NCBI RefSeq assembly: GCF_036227125.1 | Contig: NZ_CP109435.1 | Location: forward strand, 4,340,001 to 4,404,000 | Direction of reading: 5' to 3' | Origin: Streptomyces sp. NBC_01485 | GTDB taxonomy: Bacteria; Actinomycetota; Actinomycetes; Streptomycetales; Streptomycetaceae | Length of the DNA stretch: 64,000 nt | Part shown: piece by piece, positions 1 through 8,606 of the stretch | Layout of the letters: each line of letters begins with the position of its first letter | Numbering within the stretch: the stretch's first letter is position 1 | Notes under the pieces: generated by a model | Seen by the model: the letters and a program-made list of their open reading frames with translations, nothing else | What the model was told of the DNA's origin: nothing | Database searches by the model: none | Translations under genes and position numbers: made by a program

Positions 1-11
1 CAGAGGTCGTC

Positions 12-764
12 TCAGAAGCCATCGTTGAGCCTCCTGCGGGCCAGGACCGCCTCGGCGAGGACCAGGTCGAGCGGGCGGGTGACCTTGAAGGCCTCCTCGT
101 GGCCGGGCACGACCACGACCGTCAGGCCGAGCTGCTCGACCATGCTCGCGTCGTCGGTGACGTTGTCCGTGACCGTCTCGTGGGCGCGGATCAGGGTGGC
201 CCGGTCGAAGCCCTGAGGGGTCTGGACGGCGCGCAGGCGGGCGCGTTCGGGGGTGGCGACGACCGGCTCGGGGTCGCCGGGGGTCGCGGCCGGTTCGACC
301 TCCTTGACGGTGTCGGCGAGCGGCAGCGCCGGGACGACGGCCGGGGCGCCCTCGCGTACGGCCTCGATGACGGCGTCCACCGTGTCCACGGGGACGAGGG
401 GGCGGGCGGCGTCGTGCACGAGGACGATGTCGTGGCCGGGGGGCAGCGCGTCCAGGCCCAGCTTCACGGACTCCTGACGGGACCCGCCGCCGGGGACGAC
501 CAGGAAGTCGGTGCGGTCGGGCAGCGCGTGCGCGTCGAGGAGCGACTTGACCTCGGCGGTGCCGTCCGGCGGGGCCACGACGACGACCAGGGAGACGGCG
601 CGGGAGGCGGCCAGGGCGCGCACCGCGTGGATCAGCATGGGCGTGCCGCCCAGCGTGCGCAGCGCTTTGGGGGCGCCGGGACCGAGGCGTACACCCCGTC
701 CGGCGGCTGGAATCACCGCGGCCGTGCGGGCGGGCGCGGGGGAGGGACGCGAATCGTCAGACAT
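12..764 (-). CDS. ispD: 2-C-methyl-D-erythritol 4-phosphate cytidylyltransferase
   Basis: Transfers CMP from CTP to 2-C-methyl-D-erythritol 4-phosphate in the cytosolic MEP route to isoprenoids. The 250-residue protein is full length for the family. Near residues 19-34 it shows the nucleotide-binding signature AAGRGVRLG followed by the APKAL lysine, and further on VHDAARPLV, both typical of IspD. It lies downstream of carD on the same strand, about 320 nt away, as in other Streptomyces. The stop is only 11 nt from the window edge, so a downstream ispF would lie just outside. The ATG start precedes a short Pro/Ala-rich leader. Confidence 0.95.
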   Translation of the reverse strand: MSDDSRPSPAPARTAAVIPAAGRGVRLGPGAPKALRTLGGTPMLIHAVRALAASRAVSLVVVVAPPDGTAEVKSLLDAHALPDRTDFLVVPGGGSRQESVKLGLDALPPGHDIVLVHDAARPLVPVDTVDAVIEAVREGAPAVVPALPLADTVKEVEPAATPGDPEPVVATPERARLRAVQTPQGFDRATLIRAHETVTDNVTDDASMVEQLGLTVVVVPGHEEAFKVTRPLDLVLAEAVLARRRLNDGF

Positions 765-892
765 CGGTTCCTGTCAGGTTTGTGTGCCGGCCTGGCGTGG
801 GTATGGCCTGGGAAGTGCCGGGCGCGACGCCTTGACCGGACCCTTCCGTGACGCACCGGTCGAGGCAGCAGCCCGGGCCCGGCACATCCAGT

Positions 893-927
893 ATCGAAGT
901 ACGAAGTACATCGAAGTACGGGGGCGA
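893..927. repeat. Triple CGAAGTA repeat, ispD-carD gap
   Basis: CGAAGTA occurs at 895-901, 902-908 and 912-918, the first two copies in direct tandem. It lies in the roughly 320-nt gap between carD and ispD. No function is apparent; it could be slippage or a regulator site in the ispD leader. Confidence 0.5.
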
Positions 928-1010
928 GCGACAGCTACGGCGTCCGGGCGTGAACATGCCGCAGCGCCCGGCGACGGAAAATACGTCATCGGGCACCGCG
1001 GCATTTCGGT

Positions 1011-1094
1011 GTTCTTCAGTGTGCTGTGTACGCGTTCTTCAGCGTGCTGAGACCGGTCTCGGGCACCGATGTCAGGACGACCGATGTCAGGACG
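1011..1094. repeat. Nested short duplications at the carD 3' end
   Basis: Two tandem-type duplications are visible. GTTCTTCAGYGTGCTG occurs at 1011-1026 and 1034-1049. ACCGATGTCAGGACG is perfectly duplicated at 1065-1079 and 1080-1094, and its second copy contains the carD stop codon (complement of 1087-1089). Recent replication slippage is the likely origin. The rest of 765-1086 holds nothing else I recognise. Confidence 0.7.
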
Positions 1095-1569
1095 CGAGAA
1101 CCTCGTCGAGCAGCGCTTCGGCCTTGTCCTCGTTGGTGTTCTCCGCGAGAGCGAGCTCACTCACCAGGATCTGGCGAGCCTTGGCGAGCATGCGCTTCTC
1201 ACCGGCGGAGAGTCCGCGCTCGCGCTCACGACGCCACAGGTCACGCACTACTTCCGCGACCTTGATGACATCGCCGGAGGCGAGCTTCTCCAGATTTGCC
1301 TTGTACCGACGCGACCAGTTCGTGGGCTCCTCGGCGTACGGCGCGCGCAGCACCTCGAAGACCCGGTCCAGCCCGTCCTGACCGACCACATCACGTACGC
1401 CGACGAACTCCGCATTGTCCGCTGGCACACGTACCGTCAGGTCACCCTGGGCGACCTTCAGCACCAAGTAGGTCTTGTCCACGCCTTTGATCTGGCGAGT
1501 TTCGATAGCCTCGATCAGCGCGGCCCCGTGATGGGGATAGACCACGGTGTCGCCAACCTTGAACGTCAT
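1087..1569 (-). CDS. carD: CarD-family RNA polymerase-binding regulator
   Basis: CarD proteins bind the RNA polymerase beta subunit through an N-terminal RID/Tudor-like domain and stabilise open complexes. The 160-residue protein begins [17 protein letters not shown], the usual CarD start, and continues with the RID fold (about 1-60). A helical DNA-contacting C-terminal domain follows, including the conserved [13 protein letters not shown] stretch (about 95-107). It lies upstream of ispD in the same orientation and is divergent from the lipoprotein gene. The stop codon lies inside a 15-bp tandem duplication. Confidence 0.95.
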   Translation of the reverse strand: MTFKVGDTVVYPHHGAALIEAIETRQIKGVDKTYLVLKVAQGDLTVRVPADNAEFVGVRDVVGQDGLDRVFEVLRAPYAEEPTNWSRRYKANLEKLASGDVIKVAEVVRDLWRRERERGLSAGEKRMLAKARQILVSELALAENTNEDKAEALLDEVLAS

Positions 1570-1864
1570 GTGACAGGTACCCCTTCCGTGGCTATCCAGG
1601 GTAACACGGAAACTACGGGTTCTGAATGACGTTTTCGCAGGTCAGGGCATATCTCAGGGCTTGACAACAGCAACAGGAACGTGCTGCGGAGGGGCTGCGG
1701 AAGCAGGTATTCGCAGGTCGGAGCGGCTCTCCGAGGGGGGAGAAACGCGCACGGTACACACATCCGGAGGCCCGCGCGAGCGGTTGAACGTCCGCAAATG
1801 TCCGCTTCCAAGCGTGCGACTTACGCTACTCCGTTCGGTGTGCGCGGCCGGATACGAGTCGTTT

Positions 1865-1911
1865 CCGGAATTGATCATCCAGTCTTCGACCGGGGTCGTG
1901 ATCAATTCCGG
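1865..1911. promoter_or_regulatory. 13-bp perfect inverted repeat between carD and lipoprotein gene
   Basis: CCGGAATTGATCA at 1865-1877 is the exact reverse complement of TGATCAATTCCGG at 1899-1911, with a 21-nt spacer. It lies in the roughly 685-nt divergent region between carD and the lipoprotein gene, about 300 nt upstream of the carD start. There is no T-tract, so an operator or structured leader is more likely than a terminator. Apart from this and the repeat at 2176-2202, I see nothing definite in 1570-2254. Confidence 0.55.
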
Positions 1912-2175
1912 TGATCGTCTCGTTTTCCTTCACGGAAAATCCGTGCGGGGGTGTCGGACGCGCTTGTCGGACGCGCTTATGTGAATGGCAGACGAGCGGG
2001 AAGACGAGTGACGAGTCAGGAAGACGAGTGGTGAAGCCAATGTGACTCACGGGTCGCTCGTGGTGGTCGGGGCGGGGGTGGCGGAGAGACGTGCGGGGCG
2101 TCCGCCGAGGCCCCTGATCGCCCCGGATCGCTCTAGAGGCGGGTCGGGTGCGGTGGCGCGGGAACGGCTCGGTAA

Positions 2176-2202
2176 CCTAAGGGCCGCTGACAGACCCTTA
2201 GG
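2176..2202. promoter_or_regulatory. Inverted repeat upstream of lipoprotein gene
   Basis: CCTAAGGG at 2176-2183 pairs with CCCTTAGG at 2195-2202 across an 11-nt spacer, about 53 nt before the GTG start of the lipoprotein gene. The position suits an operator or leader hairpin. No binding protein can be named. Confidence 0.45.
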
Positions 2203-2254
2203 GCGGCTTTGTTCACAGGGAAGCCGCCCGCGTGTTCAAGGAGTTGCCGCCGCC

Positions 2255-2947
2255 GTGAGCAGCAGCCTTCGACGTGGCGCCCTCGCCGCTTCCGCCATCG
2301 CGTTCTCGATCGCCTCGCTCGCCGCCTGCGGGGCCGGCAACGACTCCCAGACCCTGGAGATCAAGCCGGACAACGCCGCCACCAGCGTCGGCGACATCAA
2401 GCTGCAGAACGTCGTGGTCATCACCCAGCCCGACCTGGAGTCGACGGGTCCCGCCGTGATCTCGGCGACCGTCTTCAACACCGGGAAGACCGCCCAGACG
2501 CTGGACTCCATCACCGTCGACGGCACCGGCAAGTCCGCCGAGCTCAAGCCCGCCAAGGGCAAGGGCAAGCTGACCGTCCCGGCCGGCGGCTCGGTCGTCA
2601 TCGGCGGCGCGGACAACGCCTCCGCCGTCCTGCCGAGCAGCCGTGAGGCCGTCCGGGACGGCGACGCGCAGAAGATCACCTTCACCTTCAGCGACACCGG
2701 CGAGATCAGCCTGCGCGCCTTCGTCGTCCCCTCCGAGAGCTACTTCTCGTCGTGGGGCCCGACCGACATCCCGAGCGCGTCGCACAGCGCTTCGGCGGGT
2801 TCTTCGGAGGGTTCTTCGGCGGGCTCCTCCAAGTCGCCGTCCGCGAGCACGTCGGGGTCCCCGGCGGCGGGCGGCGAGGCCGGCTCGGCCTCCCCGTCCG
2901 GCTCGGCCTCCGCGAACGCCTCGGAGTCGGCGACGGCCGGCCACTGA
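2255..2947 (+). CDS. Conserved secreted lipoprotein
   Basis: Predicted exported lipoprotein of unknown function, 230 residues from the GTG start. I chose GTG 2255 because it directly precedes an N-terminus with arginines, a hydrophobic stretch and a lipobox-like SLAAC (Cys about 25). The in-frame extension upstream lacks these features and a ribosome site. The mature part resembles the copper-chaperone-like/DUF461 type of extracellular domain, followed from about residue 175 by a Ser/Gly/Ala-rich disordered tail. It sits between carD and the pho genes, as in other Streptomyces. The family assignment is tentative. Confidence 0.8.
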   Translation: MSSSLRRGALAASAIAFSIASLAACGAGNDSQTLEIKPDNAATSVGDIKLQNVVVITQPDLESTGPAVISATVFNTGKTAQTLDSITVDGTGKSAELKPAKGKGKLTVPAGGSVVIGGADNASAVLPSSREAVRDGDAQKITFTFSDTGEISLRAFVVPSESYFSSWGPTDIPSASHSASAGSSEGSSAGSSKSPSASTSGSPAAGGEAGSASPSGSASANASESATAGH

Positions 2948-2959
2948 GCCTCGTGAGCA

Positions 2960-3003
2960 ACGCCGAAGGGCGGCACCCCGCGTGGGGTGCCGCCCTTCGG
3001 CGT
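2960..3003. terminator. Bidirectional terminator between lipoprotein gene and phoP
   Basis: A perfect 20-bp stem: 2960-2979 pairs with 2984-3003 around a GCGT loop. It lies between two converging genes (stops at 2947 and 3032) and can serve both strands. No long U-tract follows, which is normal in Streptomyces. Confidence 0.9.
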
Positions 3004-3031
3004 ACGTCCTGACGGACCGTGCCGGGCCGGC

Positions 3032-3712
3032 CTACGGCTCGAACTTGTAGCCGAGACCACGGACCGTGACGAGGTACCTCGGGGCGCCCGGGTCGGGCTC
3101 GATCTTGGCGCGGAGGCGCTTGACGTGGACGTCGAGGGTCTTGGTGTCGCCGACGTAGTCGGCGCCCCAGACCCGGTCGATGAGCTGCATGCGGGTCAGG
3201 ACGCGGCCCGCGTTGCGCAGCAGCATCTCCAGGAGGTCGAACTCCTTGAGGGGGAGGTCGACCTTGGAACCGGAGACCGTCACGACGTGGCGGTCGACGT
3301 CCATGCGGACCGGGCCGGCCTCCAGGGCCGCCGGAGTGACCTCCTCCGGTTCGCCGCGGCGGCGCAGGACGGCCCGGATGCGGGCGACCAGTTCGCGCGA
3401 GGAGAAGGGCTTCGTGACGTAGTCGTCGGCTCCTATCTCCAGGCCGACGACCTTGTCGATCTCGCTGTCCTTGGCCGTCACCATGATCACGGGGACGTTG
3501 GAGCGGCCGCGCAACTGGCGGCAGACCTCCGTGCCAGGCAGGCCCGGCAGCATCAGGTCGAGGAGGACGAGGTCGGCGCCGTTGCGCTCGAACTCGTCCA
3601 GCCCGTCGGGCCCGGTGGTCGCGACGGCGACCTCGAAGCCCTCTTTGCGGAGCATGTACGACAAGGCGTCGGAGAAGGACTCCTCGTCCTCGACGACGAG
3701 CACTCGGGTCAC
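3032..3712 (-). CDS. phoP: Phosphate response regulator PhoP
   Basis: OmpR/PhoB-family response regulator for phosphate starvation. The N-terminal receiver domain shows the acidic pair at EDE (residues 8-10), the phospho-acceptor Asp about 52 in LLDLMLP and Lys about 102 in VTAKD. The C-terminal winged helix (about 130-226) ends with the GLGYKFEP signature. Its ATG overlaps the phoR stop (ATGA on the minus strand), so the two are translationally coupled. In Streptomyces, PhoP binds PHO boxes made of 11-bp direct repeats; one is present upstream of phoR at 5153-5185. Confidence 0.97.
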   Translation of the reverse strand: MTRVLVVEDEESFSDALSYMLRKEGFEVAVATTGPDGLDEFERNGADLVLLDLMLPGLPGTEVCRQLRGRSNVPVIMVTAKDSEIDKVVGLEIGADDYVTKPFSSRELVARIRAVLRRRGEPEEVTPAALEAGPVRMDVDRHVVTVSGSKVDLPLKEFDLLEMLLRNAGRVLTRMQLIDRVWGADYVGDTKTLDVHVKRLRAKIEPDPGAPRYLVTVRGLGYKFEP

Positions 3713-5079
3713 GGAAGGACCTCCGGGGCGGAAAGCGTCTGGTACGCGGACGGGTCGGGGGAAGAGGCGCGGGGTGCTGCTCGGGGTGAGTGGTGAGGGG
3801 AGGTGTGGGAGGAGCGGGTGACCTCGGCGAGGTCGCCGGCGTCGTCGTCGAGGCCGTCGACGGCGTCAACGTCGTCGATCTCGTCCTCGTCCTCGTCCGG
3901 GTCGGGGTGCTGGTGCGCGCGGTCGCGGGGCGCGCCCGCCTCCGGCAGCCGCAGGGTGAACGTGGAGCCCTGGTTCTCGGCGCTCCACACCGTGACCTCC
4001 CCGCCGTGCGAGGCGGCCACGTGCTTGACGATAGCCAGTCCGAGGCCCGTACCGCCCGTCTGGCGGGAGCGGGCCGGGTCGACGCGGTAGAAGCGCTCGA
4101 AGATGCGTTCCTTGTCCTTGTCGGAGATGCCGATGCCCTGGTCGGTCACGGCGATCTCGATCAGGTCCCCGCCGGGCGCGCTCACCCTGCGGGCGGCTAT
4201 GCCGACGCGGGTGCGGGCCGGCGAGTAGTTGACGGCGTTCTCGACCAGGTTGCCGAGGGCCGCGGCCAGCTGGCCCCGGTGCCCGAAGACCCGCAGGTCG
4301 GCGGTGCCGGCGGCGGCGATGGTGATCTGCTTGGTACCGGCCTGGTGCCGGCAGCGGTCGACGGCCTCGGCGACGAGTTCGTCGATGCCGACCGGTTCGG
4401 CGTCCTCGAGGGGATCGTCGTTCTGGACCCTCGAGAGGTCGATGAGCTCCTGGACCAGGCTGGTCAGCCGGGTGGCCTCGATCTGCATCCGGCCGGCGAA
4501 CCGCTCCACCGCCTCGGGGTCTTCCGAGGCGTCCATGACGGCCTCGGAGAGGAGGGAGAGCGCGCCGACCGGGGTCTTCAGCTCGTGGCTGACGTTCGCC
4601 ACGAAGTCCCGCCGCACCGCCTCGATACGACGGGCCTCGGTGAGGTCCTCGACGAGGAGCAGGACGAGCCGGGAGCCCAGCGGGGCGACTCTCGCGGACA
4701 CGGCGAGAGCCTCGCCGCGCCCGGTCCCGCGCCGGGGAAGGTCCAGCTCCACCTGGCGTATCTCTCCGTCGCGTCTGGTGTCCCGCGCCATCTTCAGCAT
4801 CGGCTCGACGCTGAGCCGGCCGCCGCGGACCAGCCCGAGGGCGTACGCGGCGGAGCTTGCCTTGACGACGGCGTCGGCCTCGTCGAGGACGACGGCGGAG
4901 GAGCGGAGCACGGACAGGACGGTGTCCACACCCGGCGGAAGCACCGGGTCCGTGTGGAGAGAGGTGCGCGTGGGGCGCTTCTGCTCCCGCTCGCTCCAGC
5001 GGAACGCCAGCATGGCGATGACACCGGTGAGCACCCCGGCGATCGCTGCCGCTGCGGCGACCGCCGCGTTCACGTCCAT
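3709..5079 (-). CDS. phoR: Phosphate sensor histidine kinase PhoR
   Basis: Membrane sensor kinase paired with PhoP, 456 residues. One N-terminal membrane helix (about 5-27) is followed by a PAS-like region (50-145). The HisKA domain has FVANVSHELKTP with His about 165. The HATPase domain contains the N box (LVENAVNYSP) and the glycine motifs DQGIGI and GTGLGLAIVKH. After the ATPase domain there is an unusual acidic tail (about 390-420, rich in Asp/Glu) and a Ser/Pro-rich end. The gene is divergent from phoU and likely autoregulated through the PHO box. Confidence 0.96.
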   Translation of the reverse strand: MDVNAAVAAAAAIAGVLTGVIAMLAFRWSEREQKRPTRTSLHTDPVLPPGVDTVLSVLRSSAVVLDEADAVVKASSAAYALGLVRGGRLSVEPMLKMARDTRRDGEIRQVELDLPRRGTGRGEALAVSARVAPLGSRLVLLLVEDLTEARRIEAVRRDFVANVSHELKTPVGALSLLSEAVMDASEDPEAVERFAGRMQIEATRLTSLVQELIDLSRVQNDDPLEDAEPVGIDELVAEAVDRCRHQAGTKQITIAAAGTADLRVFGHRGQLAAALGNLVENAVNYSPARTRVGIAARRVSAPGGDLIEIAVTDQGIGISDKDKERIFERFYRVDPARSRQTGGTGLGLAIVKHVAASHGGEVTVWSAENQGSTFTLRLPEAGAPRDRAHQHPDPDEDEDEIDDVDAVDGLDDDAGDLAEVTRSSHTSPHHSPRAAPRASSPDPSAYQTLSAPEVLP

Positions 5080-5152
5080 GCACCCAGGTTAGGCACGGGT
5101 TGCGTCCTGGCCACAGCCATCGAGGTGCGAGCTCGAACACTCGTCGCCCAGA

Positions 5153-5185
5153 GTTCACCTTGGAGCCAGTGGTGGTTCATTTGAG
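5153..5185. promoter_or_regulatory. PHO box (PhoP operator) between phoR and phoU
   Basis: Three consecutive 11-bp direct-repeat units: GTTCACCTTGG (5153-5163), a degenerate AGCCAGTGGTG (5164-5174) and GTTCATTTGAG (5175-5185). This matches the known Streptomyces PHO-box pattern of GTTCA-type repeats every 11 bp. The position between divergent phoRP and phoU fits shared PhoP control. Confidence 0.85.
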
Positions 5186-5224
5186 GTGACGGAAATCGAC
5201 GCGTACGGGGCGGACCGTGGCACC

Positions 5225-5415
5225 GTGGGGTTCGCAGCACCGGTTCCACGGCCGGTCGGCACCGGTTTCACGGCCGGTTCCGCCTCGGTTCCGCGGCCGG
5301 TTCCGACCCCTGGAGCCGAGTCCGGAACCGAAATCGGAGCCACAATCCGAACCAAATCGGATCCGAGACCCAGACCGAAACCCGAACTGAACCCGAACCG
5401 AACCCTGAGAACGAC
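5225..5415. repeat. Low-complexity phoU leader
   Basis: The leader upstream of phoU is built of imperfect copies of CACGGCCGGTTCC and then of CCGAAC-type units. No hairpin typical of a riboswitch stands out. It may be a slippage-prone spacer between the PHO box and phoU. Confidence 0.5.
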
Positions 5416-5433
5416 GTACGAGAGGGAATCCTG

Positions 5434-6147
5434 ATGCGGGACGCGTACCACGAGGAACTGGACTCGATCGGCGACAGCCTGGTGGAGATGGCCCGGCTGG
5501 TCGGGTCGGCGATCGGACGCGCGACGACCGCCATCCTCGACGCCGACCTCAAGCTCGCCGAGAGCGTCATCGAGGCCGACAAGAGGGTCGACGAGCTCCA
5601 GCACGACCTGGAGGCCAAGGCCATAGCGCTGCTGGCGCGGCAGCAGCCGGTGGCGACGGACCTGCGGATCGTCGTCACGTCGCTGCGTATGTCCGCCGAC
5701 CTGGAGCGTTCCGGCGACCTCGCCCAGCACGTGGCGAAGCTGGCCCGGCTGCGCTTCCCGAACCGCGCCGTGCCGCACGACCTGCACGCCACGATCCTGG
5801 AGATGGGCCAGCTCGCGCAGCGCCTGATGGCGAAGGCGGCGGAGTGCATCATCACCAAGGACGTCGACATGGCCCTCCAGCTGGAGGCGGACGACGACGC
5901 GATGGACCTCCTGCACCGCACGCTCTTCCAGCACCTGATCGACGACCGCTGGAAGCACGGCATCGAGACGGCCGTCGACGTCACGCTGCTGGGCCGCTAC
6001 TACGAGCGGTTCGCCGACCATGCGGTGGCGGTCGCCAAGCGCGTGGTGTTCCTGGTGACGGGCGAGCACGCGGACGAGCTCCAGCCGGACCTTCAGCCGG
6101 AGATCCAGCCGTCGGGCGGGCCGGGGACGGCGGCCGAGGGAGCCTGA
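5434..6147 (+). CDS. phoU: Phosphate signalling regulator PhoU
   Basis: Cytosolic all-helical regulator that modulates phosphate transport and PhoR signalling. At 237 residues it has the two tandem three-helix PhoU repeats (about 1-110 and 115-215), each with the conserved acidic and arginine pattern (for example LRIVVTSLRMSADLERSGD in the first repeat). A GGGA-type ribosome site precedes the ATG. It is divergent from phoRP with a PHO box upstream. The last 15 residues are a variable Gln/Pro/Gly tail. Confidence 0.95.
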   Translation: MRDAYHEELDSIGDSLVEMARLVGSAIGRATTAILDADLKLAESVIEADKRVDELQHDLEAKAIALLARQQPVATDLRIVVTSLRMSADLERSGDLAQHVAKLARLRFPNRAVPHDLHATILEMGQLAQRLMAKAAECIITKDVDMALQLEADDDAMDLLHRTLFQHLIDDRWKHGIETAVDVTLLGRYYERFADHAVAVAKRVVFLVTGEHADELQPDLQPEIQPSGGPGTAAEGA

Positions 6148-6281
6148 CCGGGGCCGAAAAGGGGCCTGAAAAGGGGCCTGCGCGGAGGGGCTGGGGCGTA
6201 CGCGAGCCACTGTGCGCCGTTGATGCGCCCAGCGGAACGGGCATGCAATGGGCACAGGCCCTACGCCTCCGGGAGGAACCC

Positions 6282-6440
6282 ATGGCCGAGTCCCCCAGTA
6301 CCCCCACGCCCGACCCCACGCAGGAACGCCCGACCGAGCGGCCCGCCGAGATCAGGAACCTGATGCTGATCGGCGCGTGCGGCTGCGGTTCGGGGTGCGG
6401 CTGCGGGTGCCAGTCGGGCAGCCCCTGCCAGTGCGGCTGA
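6282..6440 (+). CDS. Small Cys-rich peptide
   Basis: Encodes 52 residues. The ATG has a good ribosome site (GGGAGGAACCC). Residues 1-30 are Pro/Thr/Glu-rich and hydrophilic. A short LMLIGA segment follows, then a C-terminal Gly/Cys stretch with seven cysteines in alternating CG-C pattern (ACGCGSGCG at its start). A metal-binding or post-translationally modified peptide is possible, but I know of no assigned function. It sits 165 nt upstream of a homologue of a nickel-binding protein and is followed by a strong terminator, so it is probably its own transcript. Confidence 0.75.
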   Translation: MAESPSTPTPDPTQERPTERPAEIRNLMLIGACGCGSGCGCGCQSGSPCQCG

Positions 6441-6466
6441 GGCAGTACGAAGCGAACGTACGTGGA

Positions 6467-6498
6467 TGAAGGGCCCCGGCGCCGCGCCGGGGCCTTCG
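6467..6498. terminator. Terminator after the Cys-rich peptide gene
   Basis: GGCCCCGGCG (6472-6481) pairs with CGCCGGGGCC (6485-6494) around CCG; flanking GAAG and CTTC almost extend the stem. It follows the small gene by about 30 nt. Confidence 0.85.
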
Positions 6499-6605
6499 TC
6501 GTGCGGTCGCCGCAGGGGGTACGCGGGCGCAGCATGGAGGTGAAGGAGCCGGGCACCGGCTCACAGAGGGATTACGGATACGGACAGGGAAGGGGGTGGG
6601 CAGTC

Positions 6606-6854
6606 ATGACCCGCTTCATGGACGTCCACCACAACATGAAGGGCATCACGGGCGACCAACTCCTCGAGGCCCACAGGGCCGACCTCGCCATCGAAGGCGA
6701 GGAGGGCGTGCACTTCGCGCACGCCTGGGCGGACCCGGAGTCCGGCACCGTCTACTGCCTCTCCGAGGGCCCCTCGGCGGAGGCCGTCCAACGCGTCCAC
6801 GAACGCACCGGCCACAAGGCGGACGAGATCCACCCGGTACCGCTGGCGGTGTGA
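6606..6854 (+). CDS. DUF4242-type nickel-binding protein homologue
   Basis: An 82-residue ferredoxin-like (DUF4242) protein beginning MTRFMDVHHNMKGITG. It closely resembles, from memory, the structurally characterised nickel-binding SCO4226 of S. coelicolor. The His pair near residues 8-9 and the C-terminal HKADEIHPV motif are consistent with metal binding. The start is the ATG after GGGAAGGGGG. Its stop overlaps an alternative GTG of the next gene. In synteny it follows phoU, as in S. coelicolor. The metal role is inferred by homology. Confidence 0.85.
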   Translation: MTRFMDVHHNMKGITGDQLLEAHRADLAIEGEEGVHFAHAWADPESGTVYCLSEGPSAEAVQRVHERTGHKADEIHPVPLAV

Positions 6855-6868
6855 GACCGGAGGCACCC

Positions 6869-8547
6869 GTGGCGCACGCCGGAGCGACGGACGTACTGAT
6901 CGCGGGCGCCGGCCCGGTCGGGTTGAGCGCGGCCGCCGAACTGTGCCGGCAGGGGGTGAGCTGCCGGCTCGTCGACCGCCTGCCCGCCCGCCTCCCGTAC
7001 GCGAAGGCGGTCGGCATCCAGCCGCGCACGCTGGAGATCTGGGACCGGATGGGCCTGGCCCGCACGGTCCTGGAGGCCGCCGCCGTACTGCGCGGCCAGT
7101 TGATCTACGTCAACGGCCGCGAGCAGGCACGCATCGACCTCTCCCTGCCACCCGAGGTGCCGTACGAGTTCGCCGCGCTGCCGCAGTACGAGACCGAGCG
7201 CCTCCTGGAGGAGTACGTCGCCGGCCTCGGCACCGTCATCGAACGCGGCACCGAACTCCTGTCGTTCACCCAGGACGACGACGGCGTCACCGCCCGCCTG
7301 CGCACCGCCTCCGGCGCCGACGAGGAGCTGCGGGCCGGCTATCTGATCGGCTGCGACGGAGCGCACAGCACCGTGCGCAAGGCGCTGGGCCTCAGTTACG
7401 AGGGGGCGGCCTTCGCCGAGGAGTACATGCTGGGCGACGTCGAGGCCGACTGGGACCTGCCCCCCGGCTACGGCATCCGCTCGACCCACCGCACCCCCGA
7501 CGGCGCCACCGACGACCTGCTGGTCTGCGTCCCGCTGCCCGGCACGGCCCGCTACCGCATGTCGATGCTGGTCCCACCGGAACTCAAGACGCAGAACGCC
7601 GATGGCGACGGCGACGGCGACGGCGACGGCGTGACACACGGTCTACAGGGCGGCCTGGGGAACGGCCGCACCCCGGCCCCGGAACTGCGCCACCTCCAGA
7701 CGGTCGTAGACCGCCTCGCCCCCAAGCCAACCCCCCTCTCCCACCTCCGCTGGTCCTCCGTCTTCCGCATCAGCCACCGCATCGTCGACCGCTACGCCGA
7801 CGGGCGGGTGTTCGTCGCGGGCGACGCCGCCCACATCCACCCGCCCACCGGCGCCCAGGGCATGAACACCGGCATCCAGGACGCCTGCAACCTGGCCTGG
7901 AAACTCGCCCTCGTCCTCCGGGGCGAGGCCGGCCCCGCCCTCCTGGCCACCTACGACGCCGAGCGCCGCCCGATCGGCGAGGAGGTCGTCGGCCGCACCG
8001 TCCGCCACGCCACCCAGGGCTTCGAATCCGACCCCGACGACCCGCGCACCCTCCTGCTCCGCGAGGCCCAACTCCTCGTCACCTACCGACCCGGCCCCCT
8101 GGCCACCCACCCTCACGGCCCACCCGACGCCCCCCCCAACCCGGCGACCGCGCCCCCGACTGCCCCGGCCTCACCACCCCCACAGCCACCTACCCCTGGC
8201 GCCTACTGGACATCCTGCGCAACCGCCCGGACCACGTGCTCCTCCTCTACAGCACGGACCTCAAAGCCATAGCCACAGCCGCAGCAGCCGCCGTTGCCCT
8301 GACGAAAACGACGACTGGACCCCCCATCCACCCCATCGCCATCCTGTCCCGCGACACCACCCCGTCCTCCCCCACCACGTTGCCCTTCCCCGCCTACCGA
8401 GACACCACCGGCAACTTCGCCCACCTCTACCACCCAGACACCCCAACCGCCTTCGTCATCCGCCCAGACGGCTACTTGGGCCCCCGCTTCCCCCTGACCG
8501 AGACCACGACAGCCCTGTCGTCCTACTTCACGACGCTGGACAGGTGA
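6869..8547 (+). pseudogene. Frameshifted FAD-dependent aromatic monooxygenase
   Basis: Class A flavoprotein monooxygenase (PHBH/rifampicin-monooxygenase-like). GTG 6869 has GGAGG five bases upstream. The dinucleotide fold GAGPVGLSAAAE, the YLIGCDGAHSTVRK DG motif and the second FAD motif VFVAGDAAHIHPPTGAQGMN are intact. After about 8100 the reading frame ends as low-quality sequence. The thioredoxin-like C-terminal domain (from GDRAPDCPGL to the stop at 8547) continues in another frame. One missing base at or near the eight-C run 8130-8137 explains this. It may be a real pseudogene, phase variation or a sequencing error. A (GGCGAC)n Gly-Asp repeat sits at about 7609-7632. Confidence 0.8.
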
Positions 8548-8606
8548 CGGCAGCGCGAACAGTGTCGTACCGGACGCCGAAGGCAGCGACGAGACGAGGG
8601 TGGCCG

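Noticed and set aside
2211-2244. GTTCA words resembling a PHO box upstream of the lipoprotein gene
   Set aside because: The two GTTCA words are 23 bp apart, not 22, and the middle unit does not fit; probably chance.
2213-2944. Long minus-strand open frames over the lipoprotein and other genes
   Set aside because: High GC gives long antisense frames with low-complexity Arg/Gly/Ala protein; the plus-strand gene has signal peptide, family features and codon bias.
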